Below are positions 16,426 through 24,583 of a stretch of DNA of 64,000 nt, piece after piece; the stretch's first letter is position 1; each line of letters begins with the position of its first letter. The translations under genes and the position numbers were made by a program. The stretch is from positions 1 through 64,000 of the forward strand of contig JAEBDY010000011.1 in NCBI GenBank assembly GCA_049997955.1, given 5' to 3'. A model generated the notes under the pieces. It saw only the letters and a list, made by a program, of their open reading frames with translations, ran no database searches and was not told the origin of the DNA. This DNA comes from Umezawaea sp049997955. Lineage in GTDB: Bacteria; Actinomycetota; Actinomycetes; Mycobacteriales; Pseudonocardiaceae.

Positions 16426-17502
16426 TTACCAGCCGTTCAGTCTGGGCCACACGGTGTCGGACGTGGTGAGGCGGTAGTGGTCGTGCTGGGCCGCCGTGGC
16501 GCAGGCGTGGTTGGGGAGGATGCGGAGCCGGGTGCCCACGGGGAGGTCGGGGAGGGCCGTGGTGGCGCCTTCCCTCAGGGACAGGACGCCGTGCTCCTGG
16601 CTGGCGCCGGTCATGAGGAGGTCCGGGACGAGGACGCCGTCGACGTCCGCGACCAGGCCGTAGCCCTGGTCCGTCGGCTGGTTGGCCGTTCCCCGGTCCC
16701 TCGACGTGGCCATCCAGCCCGCGTCGGTGAGGATCCAGCCCTTGTCGGCCCGGTGGCCGATGACGGTGGTGACCACCGACAGGGCCAGGTCGTCCAGGGT
16801 GCAGACGCCGATCCCCGCCATGACCAGGTCGAAGAAGACGTAGTTGCCGGCGCGCACCTCGGTGACGCCGGTCAGGTCGCGGGCGAAGTGGGCAGTGGGG
16901 GTGGAGCCGATGCTGACCACCGGGGTGGGGAAACCCGCCGCGCGCAGGGTTCCCGCCGCTCGCACGGCGGTGGCGCGCTCGTGTTCGGCGGCCGCGACCA
17001 GTGCTTCCTCGGTGTAGCAGAAGTAGGACTCGCCCGCGTGGGTGAGGACGCCGCGCAGGTCCTCGCCCAGTGCCGCGGCGATGTCGAGCAGCGCCGGGTC
17101 GTCGGGGAGCACGCCGCCGCGGTGGCCGTCGCAGTCGATTTCGACCAGGGCGGGCACCCCGGCCGCGTGGGCCAGGCGGGCCTGCTCGACGCTGTCGAGG
17201 AGGACGACCAGGTCGACGCCCCGGCCCCTCAGGGCTCGCGCGCGGTCGAGCTTGTCGGGTGCGATGCCGACCGCGTAGACGATGTCGGTGAAGCCGTGGT
17301 CGGCGAACCCCTCCGCCTCGTGGAGGGTCGAGACGGTGATGGGGCCGGTGCCGCCGTCGAAGAGGAGCCTGGCCACGTCCACGGACTTGGCCGTCTTCAC
17401 GTGGGGGCGGAGGGTCGAGCCGAGCGCGGTGACGTGGTCGTGGAGGCGGGCGATGTTGCCCTCGACCTTGGCCGTGTCCAGCAGGAGGTGTGGGGTGGTC
17501 AT
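16426..17502 (-). CDS. D-threonine aldolase / DSD1-type PLP enzyme
   Basis: A 358-residue fold-type III PLP enzyme. The alanine-racemase-like barrel begins LLLDTAKVEGNIARL, and the cofactor Lys is in LRPHVKTAKS (near residue 37). The C-terminal domain (from about 245) has the D-serine-dehydratase-like metal site: SQEHG and PNHACAT carry the expected His and Cys ligands. The family includes D-threonine aldolase, eukaryotic-type D-serine dehydratase and beta-hydroxyaspartate aldolase (BhcC). The ATG at 17502 sits 2 bases after the regulator's stop, so translation is coupled. The exact substrate is open; a 3-hydroxy amino acid is the best guess. Confidence 0.83.
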   Translation of the reverse strand: MTTPHLLLDTAKVEGNIARLHDHVTALGSTLRPHVKTAKSVDVARLLFDGGTGPITVSTLHEAEGFADHGFTDIVYAVGIAPDKLDRARALRGRGVDLVVLLDSVEQARLAHAAGVPALVEIDCDGHRGGVLPDDPALLDIAAALGEDLRGVLTHAGESYFCYTEEALVAAAEHERATAVRAAGTLRAAGFPTPVVSIGSTPTAHFARDLTGVTEVRAGNYVFFDLVMAGIGVCTLDDLALSVVTTVIGHRADKGWILTDAGWMATSRDRGTANQPTDQGYGLVADVDGVLVPDLLMTGASQEHGVLSLREGATTALPDLPVGTRLRILPNHACATAAQHDHYRLTTSDTVWPRLNGW

Positions 17503-17504
17503 CG

Positions 17505-18125
17505 TCAACTCACGTAGTTGTAGACGGTGGCGCGGGAGACGCCGAGGATGGTCGTGAGCACGGGCACGGAGTGCTTCACGTCGAGGTAGCCGTTCTCCTT
17601 GAGGGAGCGGAGCAGTTCCTTCCTGTCCTTCGCGGTGAGGCTGCGCGGGGTTTGGCCTCGGGCGGCGGCGAACTCCTCCACGAGGGCGCGGAGTTCGTCC
17701 ACGGTGCGGGCGCGCAGGTTCTCCGTCAGGGGCTGTTCCTGGTCGTCCGTCCGGACCAGGTTGTGGAGGCTGCGGGCGACGGTGGCGAAGAGGGAGACGT
17801 CGAGGTTGAGGCAGAGGGCGGCGATGTAGGCGCCCTCGCTGTTCTTGATGCCGATGGACGTGCTCTTCGCCGGTCTGCCGTCGGGGAAGGTGTTGGGGTA
17901 GTTCTGGATGACGTTCGGGTAGTCGGGGTCCTGGATGCGGGCCACGCCGATCTCCGTCGCGGGGTCGCCGATCTCGCGGCCGGACAGGTTGTTCTCGATG
18001 ACCCGGATGGTGTGGTCGGGGTCGCGGAGGTCGTGCAGGACCACCTCGCAGAGGCCGGGGAACATCCTGCCGATGGCGGTGGCGATGGTCTCCGCTTCGC
18101 GGAGCAGCAGTTCGTCCTCGGTCAC
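17505..18125 (-). CDS. YheO-type PAS / HTH transcriptional regulator
   Basis: A 206-residue regulator. Residues about 5-115 form the YheO-like PAS domain (MFPGLCEVVLHDLRDPDHTIRVIENN, then KSTSIGIKNSEGAYIAALCLNLDVS). Residues about 150-206 are the DauR/HTH_22-type helix-turn-helix (DRKELLRSLKENGYLDVKHSVPVLTTILGVSRATVYNYVS). The GTG start overlaps the stop of the preceding PLP-enzyme gene as GTGA. Members such as DauR regulate D-amino-acid catabolism by sensing a small ligand through the PAS domain. Being embedded within the operon, it probably regulates it through the inverted repeat at 19234-19272. Confidence 0.85.
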   Translation of the reverse strand: MTEDELLLREAETIATAIGRMFPGLCEVVLHDLRDPDHTIRVIENNLSGREIGDPATEIGVARIQDPDYPNVIQNYPNTFPDGRPAKSTSIGIKNSEGAYIAALCLNLDVSLFATVARSLHNLVRTDDQEQPLTENLRARTVDELRALVEEFAAARGQTPRSLTAKDRKELLRSLKENGYLDVKHSVPVLTTILGVSRATVYNYVS

Positions 18126-19228
18126 GCGAACACCCCGGTCATCGTCGTCGGGGCCTTGAGACCGGAGCCGGTGAGGACGACGACCGTCGTCTCGCCGGGG
18201 CGGATGGCGCCCCTGGCCCTGAAGACCTCGACGGCCGCGGCGGCGGTCGCGCTGGTGGGCTCCGCGTACAGGCCCATCGCGGCCAGGTCGCGGACCGCGG
18301 CGGCGATGTCGGCTTCCGGGATGGCGGCCACGTCGCCGTTCGAGCGGCGGACGGCGTCCAGCACCTCCGGCAGGCGGACGGGTTCGCGGATCGCGGTGCC
18401 CTCGGCGATCGTGGGCGCGAACGCCAGGTCGGCCGTCGTGCCGTGGAAGTGCGCGTGGATGGGAGCGCAGTTCCGCGGCTGGGCCACGAGGAGGCGGGGC
18501 AGGCGGTCGATGTGGCCCGCGTCGAGGAGTTCGGTGAAGCCGAGGTCGCAGCCCAGTACCGTGCTGCCCGCTCCCGCGACGGTGACGACGGCGTCCGGGG
18601 CGGTGAACCCCAGGTCCTCCCACAACTCGTAGGCGAGGGTCTTGGTGCCCTGGAGGAAGAACGGGTGCCAGTTGTGGCTCGCGTAGCAGGTGTCCGCGGA
18701 CTCGCGGACCGCTCGCGCGGCGGTGGCTCCCCGGTCGCCCGGCACCAGGACGACCTCGGCGCCGTAGGCCCGGCTCTGCAGGACCTTGGCGGGGGAGGTG
18801 CCTTCCGGGGCGAGGATCCTGGCCTTGATGCCCGCGGCGGCGCAGTACGCGGCCACCGAGGAGCCGCCGTTGCCGGAGCTGTCCTCGACGACGCTGTCCA
18901 CGCCCGCCTGCGCGAGCAGGGAGACCATGACGCTGGTGCCGCGGTCCTTGAAGCTGCCGGTGGGGCTGAACCACTCCAGCTTGAAGCGCACGGGGGTGGC
19001 GCCCCAGTCGCGTTCGATGAGAGGGGTGCAGCCCTCCCCCAGCGAGACCGGCCGGGCGATGTCGCCGGGGAGCGCTACCCGGTAGCGCCAGAGCGAGCGG
19101 ACCCGCGCGTCCACGTCGGCCGGGCCGATGCCGGGCGACGGGGCCACCGTCAACGGTGCCCCGTCGTCCCCGCGCCAGCGTCGGGCGTCGATCGGGTAGG
19201 TCCGGCCGGATCGCGCGTCGAGGTACAT
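18122..19228 (-). CDS. Threonine-synthase-like fold-type II PLP enzyme
   Basis: A 368-residue PLP enzyme. LGEGCTPLIERDWGATPVRFKLEWFSPTGSFKDRGTSVM carries the Schiff-base Lys (SFKDRG, near residue 95), SSGNGGSSVAAYCA is the phosphate-near Asn/Gly loop, and VTVAGAGSTVLG and EPTSATAAAAV follow. The closest groups are threonine synthases and threonine/serine dehydratases; it is too short for a full ThrC and lacks the ThrC N-terminal extension. It opens the operon with the PAS regulator, a DSD1-type enzyme and an OCD-type reductase, so amino-acid lyase/dehydratase function fits better than biosynthesis. Start ATG at 19228 with GAAGGGTGGTC upstream. Confidence 0.82.
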   Translation of the reverse strand: MYLDARSGRTYPIDARRWRGDDGAPLTVAPSPGIGPADVDARVRSLWRYRVALPGDIARPVSLGEGCTPLIERDWGATPVRFKLEWFSPTGSFKDRGTSVMVSLLAQAGVDSVVEDSSGNGGSSVAAYCAAAGIKARILAPEGTSPAKVLQSRAYGAEVVLVPGDRGATAARAVRESADTCYASHNWHPFFLQGTKTLAYELWEDLGFTAPDAVVTVAGAGSTVLGCDLGFTELLDAGHIDRLPRLLVAQPRNCAPIHAHFHGTTADLAFAPTIAEGTAIREPVRLPEVLDAVRRSNGDVAAIPEADIAAAVRDLAAMGLYAEPTSATAAAAVEVFRARGAIRPGETTVVVLTGSGLKAPTTMTGVFA

Positions 19229-19233
19229 GACCA

Positions 19234-19272
19234 CCCTTCGTCTGGACGTTTGGTCCAAGTGTAGACGAAGGG
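19234..19272. promoter_or_regulatory. 10-bp inverted repeat before the PLP operon (probable operator)
   Basis: CCCTTCGTCT (19234-19243) and AGACGAAGGG (19263-19272) form a perfect inverted repeat with a 19-base spacer. The spacer and right flank contain TTGGTCCAA and repeated GGTCCAA. It lies 6-44 bases upstream of the operon's first start codon, inside the 52-base gap after the SDR stop. Confidence 0.6.
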
Positions 19273-19280
19273 TCCAACAC

Positions 19281-20024
19281 CTAGAGGTGGATGCCGCCCG
19301 AGACCTCCAGGCGCTGGCCGGTGACCCAGCGGTTGTCGTCCGACAGCAGCGACGCCACGACACCGCCGATGTCGTCGGGGAGGCCCACCCGGCCCAGCGC
19401 GGACTGGGACGCCAGGAGCGCGTTGAAGTCGGCGTTGTCGCGCACGGCACCGCCGCCGAAGTCGGTCTCGACCGGTCCCGGCGCGATGGTGTTGACGGTG
19501 ATCCCGCGCGGGCCGAGTTCCTGGGCCAGGTAGCGGGTCAGCACCTCGACCGCGCCCTTCATCGACGCGTAGGCGACGAAGCCCGGCGTGGTGAAGCGGG
19601 CGAGACCGGTGGACACGTTCAGGATGCCGCCGCCGTCGGCGAGGACCGGCAGGAGGCTCTGGGTGAGGAAGAAGACACCCTTGAAGTGGACGTCCATCAG
19701 CTCGTCGAACGCCTCCTCGGTGGTGTCGGCGAACGACAGGTGGTGGGCGATGCCCGCGTTGTTGACCAGGTGGTCGAACGAGTCGCGGTCCCACGTCTCC
19801 TTCAGCGTCCGGCGGACCTCGTCGGCGAAGCCCGCGGACTTGGCGACGTCCAGGCGCAGCGCGACGGCCGTGCGGCCCAGCGCGCCGATCTCGGCGACGA
19901 CCGCGTCCGCCTCCTCGGCGTTCGAGCGGTAGGTGATGATCGAGTCGACACCCCTGCGGGCGAGGGCCAGCGCGGCGTTGCGGCCGAGGCCCCTGTTGCC
20001 CCCGGTGACGATGGCGATCTTCAT
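19281..20024 (-). CDS. Short-chain dehydrogenase/reductase (SDR)
   Basis: A 247-residue classical SDR. It has the cofactor motif VTGGNRGLGRNAA, NNAG (near residue 88), a Ser in NVSTGLAR, the catalytic YASMK (YxxxK, near 152), and PGPVETDF. The C-terminal GQRLEVSGGIHL is typical of FabG-like members. The basic residue at the end of the first motif suggests NADPH. It lies upstream of the PLP operon but a 52-base gap with an operator-like repeat intervenes, so it may be separate. The substrate is unknown. Confidence 0.86.
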   Translation of the reverse strand: MKIAIVTGGNRGLGRNAALALARRGVDSIITYRSNAEEADAVVAEIGALGRTAVALRLDVAKSAGFADEVRRTLKETWDRDSFDHLVNNAGIAHHLSFADTTEEAFDELMDVHFKGVFFLTQSLLPVLADGGGILNVSTGLARFTTPGFVAYASMKGAVEVLTRYLAQELGPRGITVNTIAPGPVETDFGGGAVRDNADFNALLASQSALGRVGLPDDIGGVVASLLSDDNRWVTGQRLEVSGGIHL

Positions 20025-20107
20025 GGTGGTTCCTCACTCTGTGCTGTGCTCTACGTTTGCTTGCACCACGAGAGTCGTCGCTTTCCGCGACCGCGTTCAC
20101 CGCCTGG

Positions 20108-20965
20108 TTATCCCCTGATCGGCGGACCGGGGTTGAGCGCCTCGACGCTCGCTTCGACGATCCGCTCCTGGGCGGTCTCCCTCGACGTCGTCGGCACGCC
20201 GTCGCCCGGCTGGTCGCCGTAGTCGCCGAAGAACGCGTGCACGGCGCCGGGGACCTGGACGTACCGGGTGGCCGGCGGCAGGAGCTTCCGGGAGTCGACC
20301 ACGTCGACCGGGGTGGTGAAGCCGTCGTGCTCGCCCGAGATGGACCAGACGTCCAGGTCCGTGCGGTGCGACAGGTCGTCCGCGGGGTAGGAGGCCCACA
20401 GCAGCAGGCCGTGCACGCGGGGGTCGCCGGTCGCGGCGTAGCGGCTCGCGGCGACGCCGCCCAGCGAGTGGCCGCCGACGGTCCAGTCGCGGACGTCCGG
20501 GTGGGCGTCGAGCACGTCCGCCGCGGCGCCGGTGCTGAGCAGGGCGAAGTCGAACGGGGCCTTGACCACGACGACGAGCGTGCCGCGCTCGGCGAGGGCG
20601 CTGAGCAGGCGCAGGTAGGCGCGCGGGTCCACGCGGGCGCCGGGGTAGAACACCAGGCCGTTGCGGATCGGGTTCGTCGGGAGCAGTTCGACGGTCGTGG
20701 CGTGGTCGACGGTCCGTTCCACGGGCCTGGTCGCGGGGAACGGGCGCAGCCACACCAGCGGCGCGAGGAGCAGCGCCACCGCCACCAGCACGAACCAGCG
20801 CGGGCGCGGCGGGCGGACCGCGGCCGCGATCCCGGCGCAGCCGACGAGCACCAGCACCACGAGGTAGGCCGGGTGGGCGTGGGTGATCGTGGACCAGCGG
20901 GTTGCCAGCAGCCACGCGGGCACGGCGACGGCCGCGGCGGGCGCGGCCCAGCGGAGGCGGCTCAT
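20108..20965 (-). CDS. Membrane-anchored alpha/beta hydrolase (DLH/DUF4436-like region)
   Basis: A 285-residue protein. Residues 1-75 contain two to three hydrophobic segments (AAPAAAVAVPAWLLA; AYLVVLVLVGCAGIAAAV; WFVLVAVALLLAPLVWL). From about 90 an alpha/beta hydrolase follows: NGLVFYPGARVDPRAYLRLL, the nucleophile elbow VGGHSLGGVAA (Ser near 172), acid in SGEHDGFTT, and His in VPGAVHAFFGDYG. The hydrolase probably faces outward or lies at the membrane. Its start overlaps the preceding membrane-protein stop as ATGA, so the two form an operon. Confidence 0.78.
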   Translation of the reverse strand: MSRLRWAAPAAAVAVPAWLLATRWSTITHAHPAYLVVLVLVGCAGIAAAVRPPRPRWFVLVAVALLLAPLVWLRPFPATRPVERTVDHATTVELLPTNPIRNGLVFYPGARVDPRAYLRLLSALAERGTLVVVVKAPFDFALLSTGAAADVLDAHPDVRDWTVGGHSLGGVAASRYAATGDPRVHGLLLWASYPADDLSHRTDLDVWSISGEHDGFTTPVDVVDSRKLLPPATRYVQVPGAVHAFFGDYGDQPGDGVPTTSRETAQERIVEASVEALNPGPPIRG

Positions 20966-21957
20966 CGGCGGATGGCCGCCACGCGGATACCCGCCCAGAT
21001 CAGCAGTGCCACGACGGCGGTCAGCAGGTATTCGATCGCGGGGATGCGGACCACCTCGTCGATCCGGTCGAAGCCGCGCCACGAGTACACGACCACGATG
21101 CCGACGGCGAACACCGCGCCCACGTACCAGCGCGCGGTCGTGGACAGGTCGACGCCGTGCAGCTGGGTCAGCACGAACACGCCGAGGAAGCCGAACAGGA
21201 ACATCGGCCAGATGCCGTTCGGGCCGGAGTTCATCACCGCGACGAGCGTCCCGTGCACGGCCACCAGCAGTTCCAGGGTGAGGGTCCACCAGCGGTTGGT
21301 GTGCGCGCGGGTGAGGAAGAGGCTTCCTTGCAGGAGCAGGAGGAACATGTAGAAGAAGCCGATGAGGTGACCGCTGGTGTTCTCCATCGGGTGGTACCAG
21401 AACGTGTAGATCGCGGCCCAGCTGAACAGGTAGCCGTGGTACTTGCGGGCGAACCCGACGACGTCGGCGGAGAACGGCCTGCCGTGGCCGAGGAACAGGC
21501 CCCGCCTGCGGCTTTCCATCAGCAGCACGACGACCAGGAGCATCACGACCGAGCCCTGCGAGCTGAAGATCGACACGTCCTGCGCGGTGCCGTCGTAGAA
21601 GACCTGGGTCTGCGCGGCGTGCAGCGCGATGAAGCCGAGGTTGACCGCGAGCGCGACCACGTTGACCGGGTGCAGGCCCGCGGTGTGACGGCGAACCCTG
21701 GTCTGCGCGTAGTAGATCAACCCCCACGCCGCGAGCTGGTGCCCGGCGTAGCCGATCCACGCGGACAGGCGCGTCCACGCGGTCGGCTCGGGCAGCTTCC
21801 AGTAGTACCAGGACGCTCCCTGGTCCGGTAGCAGCGGGACGTCGCCCAAGCGGGTGCCCGCCAACCAGACCAATCCGGTCAGCACCGCACTGGCGGCGAC
21901 CCCCCACAGCAGCACCCGGTGGGAATCACGACGCACATCGTTCAGCACGCTGAGCAT
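20962..21957 (-). CDS. Polytopic membrane protein of unknown function
   Basis: A protein of about 331 residues with 8-9 predicted membrane segments, rich in Trp and Tyr, and no family that I recognise. The first segment is VLLWGVAASAVLTGLVWLA; later ones include VVMLLVVVLLMES, LIGFFYMFLLLLQGSLFL and WYVGAVFAVGIVVVYSW. A His-bearing segment AAIYTFWYHPMENTSGHLIGF could bind a cofactor, but this is speculative. The start is uncertain: ATG at 21957, ATG at 21984 or GTG at 21936, because two operator-like palindromes overlap the region. Co-transcribed with the hydrolase downstream. Confidence 0.65.
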   Translation of the reverse strand: MLSVLNDVRRDSHRVLLWGVAASAVLTGLVWLAGTRLGDVPLLPDQGASWYYWKLPEPTAWTRLSAWIGYAGHQLAAWGLIYYAQTRVRRHTAGLHPVNVVALAVNLGFIALHAAQTQVFYDGTAQDVSIFSSQGSVVMLLVVVLLMESRRRGLFLGHGRPFSADVVGFARKYHGYLFSWAAIYTFWYHPMENTSGHLIGFFYMFLLLLQGSLFLTRAHTNRWWTLTLELLVAVHGTLVAVMNSGPNGIWPMFLFGFLGVFVLTQLHGVDLSTTARWYVGAVFAVGIVVVYSWRGFDRIDEVVRIPAIEYLLTAVVALLIWAGIRVAAIRR

Positions 21958-21982
21958 TATGCAGATGTTCAGCTTGCTGAAC
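21940..21982. promoter_or_regulatory. Two similar palindromes (GTTCAGC-NN-GCTGAAC type)
   Basis: GTTCAGCTTGCTGAAC (21967-21982) is a perfect 7-base inverted repeat with a 2-base centre; GTTCAGCACGCTGAGC (21940-21955) is the same with one mismatch. The centres are 27 bases apart. They lie at the start of the membrane-protein gene and 73 bases or more from the divergent molybdenum-enzyme operon. Two copies of one motif argue for a dedicated regulator. Confidence 0.65.
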
Positions 21983-22054
21983 AATCGCTTGCCGTGAGAG
22001 CGTGCCGACCACCACTATGAGCGGCACGCCGCACGACGAACGGGGAGCACACGG

Positions 22055-22525
22055 GTGGGTACGCACCGGTTGCGCGTCAACGGTTCCTGGCACGAGGTAG
22101 ACCTGCCGGACGACACACCGCTGCTCTGGGCGCTGCGGGAGGACCTGGGGTTGACCGGGCCGAAGTACGGCTGCGGCGTCGGCGCCTGCGGGGCCTGCAC
22201 GTCCATTGTGGACGGCGCGGCGTTCCGGCCGTGCACGACGAGCGTCGCGGACGCCGTCGGAGGGGACATCACGACCATCGAGGGCCTGTCGCGGCGCGGT
22301 GACCACCCGGTTCAGCGGGCGTGGATCGAACAGGACGTCGCCCAGTGCGGGTACTGCCAGCCCGGCCAGATCATGTCCACCGTCGCGCTCCTCGCCGAGC
22401 ACCCGAACCCCACCGACCAGGACATCGACGCGGCGCTGCGCGACAACGTGTGCCGGTGCGGCACGTACTCGCGCATCCGCGTCGCGGTGAAGCGCGCGGC
22501 GAAGCTGGCGCGGGGTGACCGGTGA
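22055..22525 (+). CDS. (2Fe-2S) subunit of a molybdenum hydroxylase (IorA-like)
   Basis: A 156-residue iron-sulfur protein. The plant-type cluster motif is GCGVGACGACT plus a later Cys (residues about 40-61), and the second cluster is CGYCQPGQI and CRCGT (about 100-140). This is the small subunit of xanthine-oxidase-family enzymes, here of the two-subunit isoquinoline 1-oxidoreductase/aldehyde dehydrogenase type without an FAD subunit. It passes electrons out of the Mo centre. The GTG at 22055 follows GGGGAGCACACGG. Its stop overlaps the start of the large subunit (TGATG). Confidence 0.9.
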   Translation: MGTHRLRVNGSWHEVDLPDDTPLLWALREDLGLTGPKYGCGVGACGACTSIVDGAAFRPCTTSVADAVGGDITTIEGLSRRGDHPVQRAWIEQDVAQCGYCQPGQIMSTVALLAEHPNPTDQDIDAALRDNVCRCGTYSRIRVAVKRAAKLARGDR

Positions 22526-24549
22526 TGCTCGGACGTCGCTCCTTCCTCACCGCCGCCGGACTCGGCGTGCTGGTCGTGGCCCTGCCGGTGCCCGCGTTCG
22601 CCGACGCGGCCGGGCTGGTGCCGAACGTCTTCGTGCGCGTGGACGCCGACGGGCGGATCACCGCCACGGTCGCGCGGCCCGACTCCGGCCAGGGCGTGCG
22701 GACCGTCGTCGCGATGCTGGTTGCCGAGGAACTGGCCGTCGACCTGGACGCCGTGCACGTCGAGCAGGCTCCGGGCGATACCGCCCGCTACGGCTCGCAG
22801 AGGGTCGCGAACTCCACCTCCGTCCGGCAGATGACCGAGCCGCTGCGCCAGGCCGCGGCCACCGCCCGCTGCCTGCTCGTGGCCGCCGCCGCGCAGCGGT
22901 GGGGCGTGCCTGCGGAGGGTTGCCGGGCGCGTGACGGGTTCGTGGTGCACCCGAACCGGCGCAGGCTGCCGTACTCGGCGCTGGTCGCGGACGCCGCCGC
23001 GCTCGACCCGGCCACCGTGCCCGTGACGCTGGTCCCGCGCGAGGACTGGAAGGTGCTCGGCCGCAAGGCGGGCCGGGTCGACGCGAAGGACATCGTCACC
23101 GGCAGGGCCGACTACGGCATCGACGTCGTCCGACCCGGCCTGCTGACGGCCGTGGTGGCACGGCCTCCGTGGATCGGCGCGGTGCCGGACGTCGTGGACG
23201 ACACGGCCGCCCGCGCGGTGGCGGGGGTGGTCGGCGTCGTCCGGGTCGACACCGGCATCGCCGTCGTCGCCAGGTCCGCGCCCGCCGCGCTGCGCGGGCG
23301 GGAGGCGCTGCGCGTCACGTGGACCGGCGGCACGCCGAACGCCGACAGCCGGGTGTGGCTGGACGAGTTGGCGGCGGCGCTGCCCGCGCCCGCCCCGGCG
23401 CCCGGACCGGTGGCGCTGGAGGCGGTGTACCGGCTGCCGCTGCTGGCCCACGCGCCGATGGAGCCGATGAACGCCACCGCCGACGTGCGCCCGGACGGCG
23501 TGTCGCTGTGGGTGCCGACCCAGGACCCCGGCCGGACGCGGACGGTGCTGGCGCAGGCGCTCGGGCTCGACCCGGCCGCCGTGCGGGTGGAGGCGACGCT
23601 CGCGGGCGGCGCGTTCGGCAGGCGGATCGAGGTGGACTTCGTGCTGGAGGCCGTCGCCTGCTCGCGGGCCGTGGGCGCGCCGGTCAAGGTGCTGTGGACC
23701 CGCGACGACGACACCCGGCACGACTCCTACCGGCCGATGTCGGTGCACAGGCTCAGCGCCGTCGTCGACACCGAGGGCCTGCCGACGTGGCGCTCGCACG
23801 CCGTGTCGACGTGGCCACTGTCGACCACGCCACCGTTCGCGAACCCCGTCGTGGTCAAGGCGAGCGGCGACCACTTCCCTTACGCGGTCCCCGGAACGGT
23901 CACCGTCGACCTCAAGCCCGCGCCGCTGCGCACGTCGTTCTGGCGCGCGGTCTACGCGGGCCAGTTCGGCTACGCCGAGGAGTGCTTCCTCAGCGCGGTC
24001 GCCGAGCGCGGCGGCTGGGACCAGGTGGCGCTGCGCAGACGTTTGCTCCCCGCCGACTCACGCCTGCGGCGGGTACTGGACGAGGCCGCGAACCGGGCGC
24101 GGTGGGTCGGGTCGCGGCGGCAGGCGCGCGGGGTGGCGTGCCACCTGGACTACGGGTCGGCCATCGCGGTGATCGCCACCGTCGAGCTGGAGGACGGCGT
24201 GCCGCGGGTGCGGAAGGTGACGGCGGCGGTGGACGTCGGCGTCGCCCTGCACCCCTCGGGGGTGCGCGCGCAGGTCGAGGGCGGCGTGATGGACGCCGTG
24301 TCGACCGTGCTCGGCGCGCAGATCACCGTGCGGGACGGTCAGGTCGTGCAATCGTCCTTCCGGGACTACGCGTGGGCCAGGATCGACCGCGCGCCGGAGA
24401 TCGACGTGGTGCTCGTGCCGTCCGACGCGCCGATCGGCGGGGTGGGGGAACTGGCCTTCCCGCCTGCCGCGGCGGCGATCGCCGCCGCGGTGGCCGCGGC
24501 GACCGGACAGCCGGTGACGGGGATGCCGGTGCGAGCGGACGTCGGTTGA
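22525..24549 (+). CDS. Tat-exported molybdopterin-binding oxidoreductase large subunit (IorB-like)
   Basis: A 674-residue large subunit. The N-terminus MLGRRSFLTAAGLGVLVVALP is a Tat signal (RRSFL), so the folded holoenzyme should be exported together with the small subunit. Molybdopterin-binding segments include PDSGQGVRTVV, AHAPMEPMNATA, GGAFGRRIEVDF and PLRTSFWRAVYAGQFGYAEE; the catalytic Glu is in GGVGELAFPPAAAAI near the C-terminus. The architecture matches IorB-type aldehyde or N-heterocycle dehydrogenases. No XdhC-like maturation or cytochrome gene is adjacent, so the electron acceptor and cofactor insertion proteins are encoded elsewhere. The substrate is unknown. Confidence 0.9.
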   Translation: MLGRRSFLTAAGLGVLVVALPVPAFADAAGLVPNVFVRVDADGRITATVARPDSGQGVRTVVAMLVAEELAVDLDAVHVEQAPGDTARYGSQRVANSTSVRQMTEPLRQAAATARCLLVAAAAQRWGVPAEGCRARDGFVVHPNRRRLPYSALVADAAALDPATVPVTLVPREDWKVLGRKAGRVDAKDIVTGRADYGIDVVRPGLLTAVVARPPWIGAVPDVVDDTAARAVAGVVGVVRVDTGIAVVARSAPAALRGREALRVTWTGGTPNADSRVWLDELAAALPAPAPAPGPVALEAVYRLPLLAHAPMEPMNATADVRPDGVSLWVPTQDPGRTRTVLAQALGLDPAAVRVEATLAGGAFGRRIEVDFVLEAVACSRAVGAPVKVLWTRDDDTRHDSYRPMSVHRLSAVVDTEGLPTWRSHAVSTWPLSTTPPFANPVVVKASGDHFPYAVPGTVTVDLKPAPLRTSFWRAVYAGQFGYAEECFLSAVAERGGWDQVALRRRLLPADSRLRRVLDEAANRARWVGSRRQARGVACHLDYGSAIAVIATVELEDGVPRVRKVTAAVDVGVALHPSGVRAQVEGGVMDAVSTVLGAQITVRDGQVVQSSFRDYAWARIDRAPEIDVVLVPSDAPIGGVGELAFPPAAAAIAAAVAAATGQPVTGMPVRADVG

Positions 24550-24583
24550 CGGTCGCGGCCCGCTCGTCTGCGAAGATGACCGG

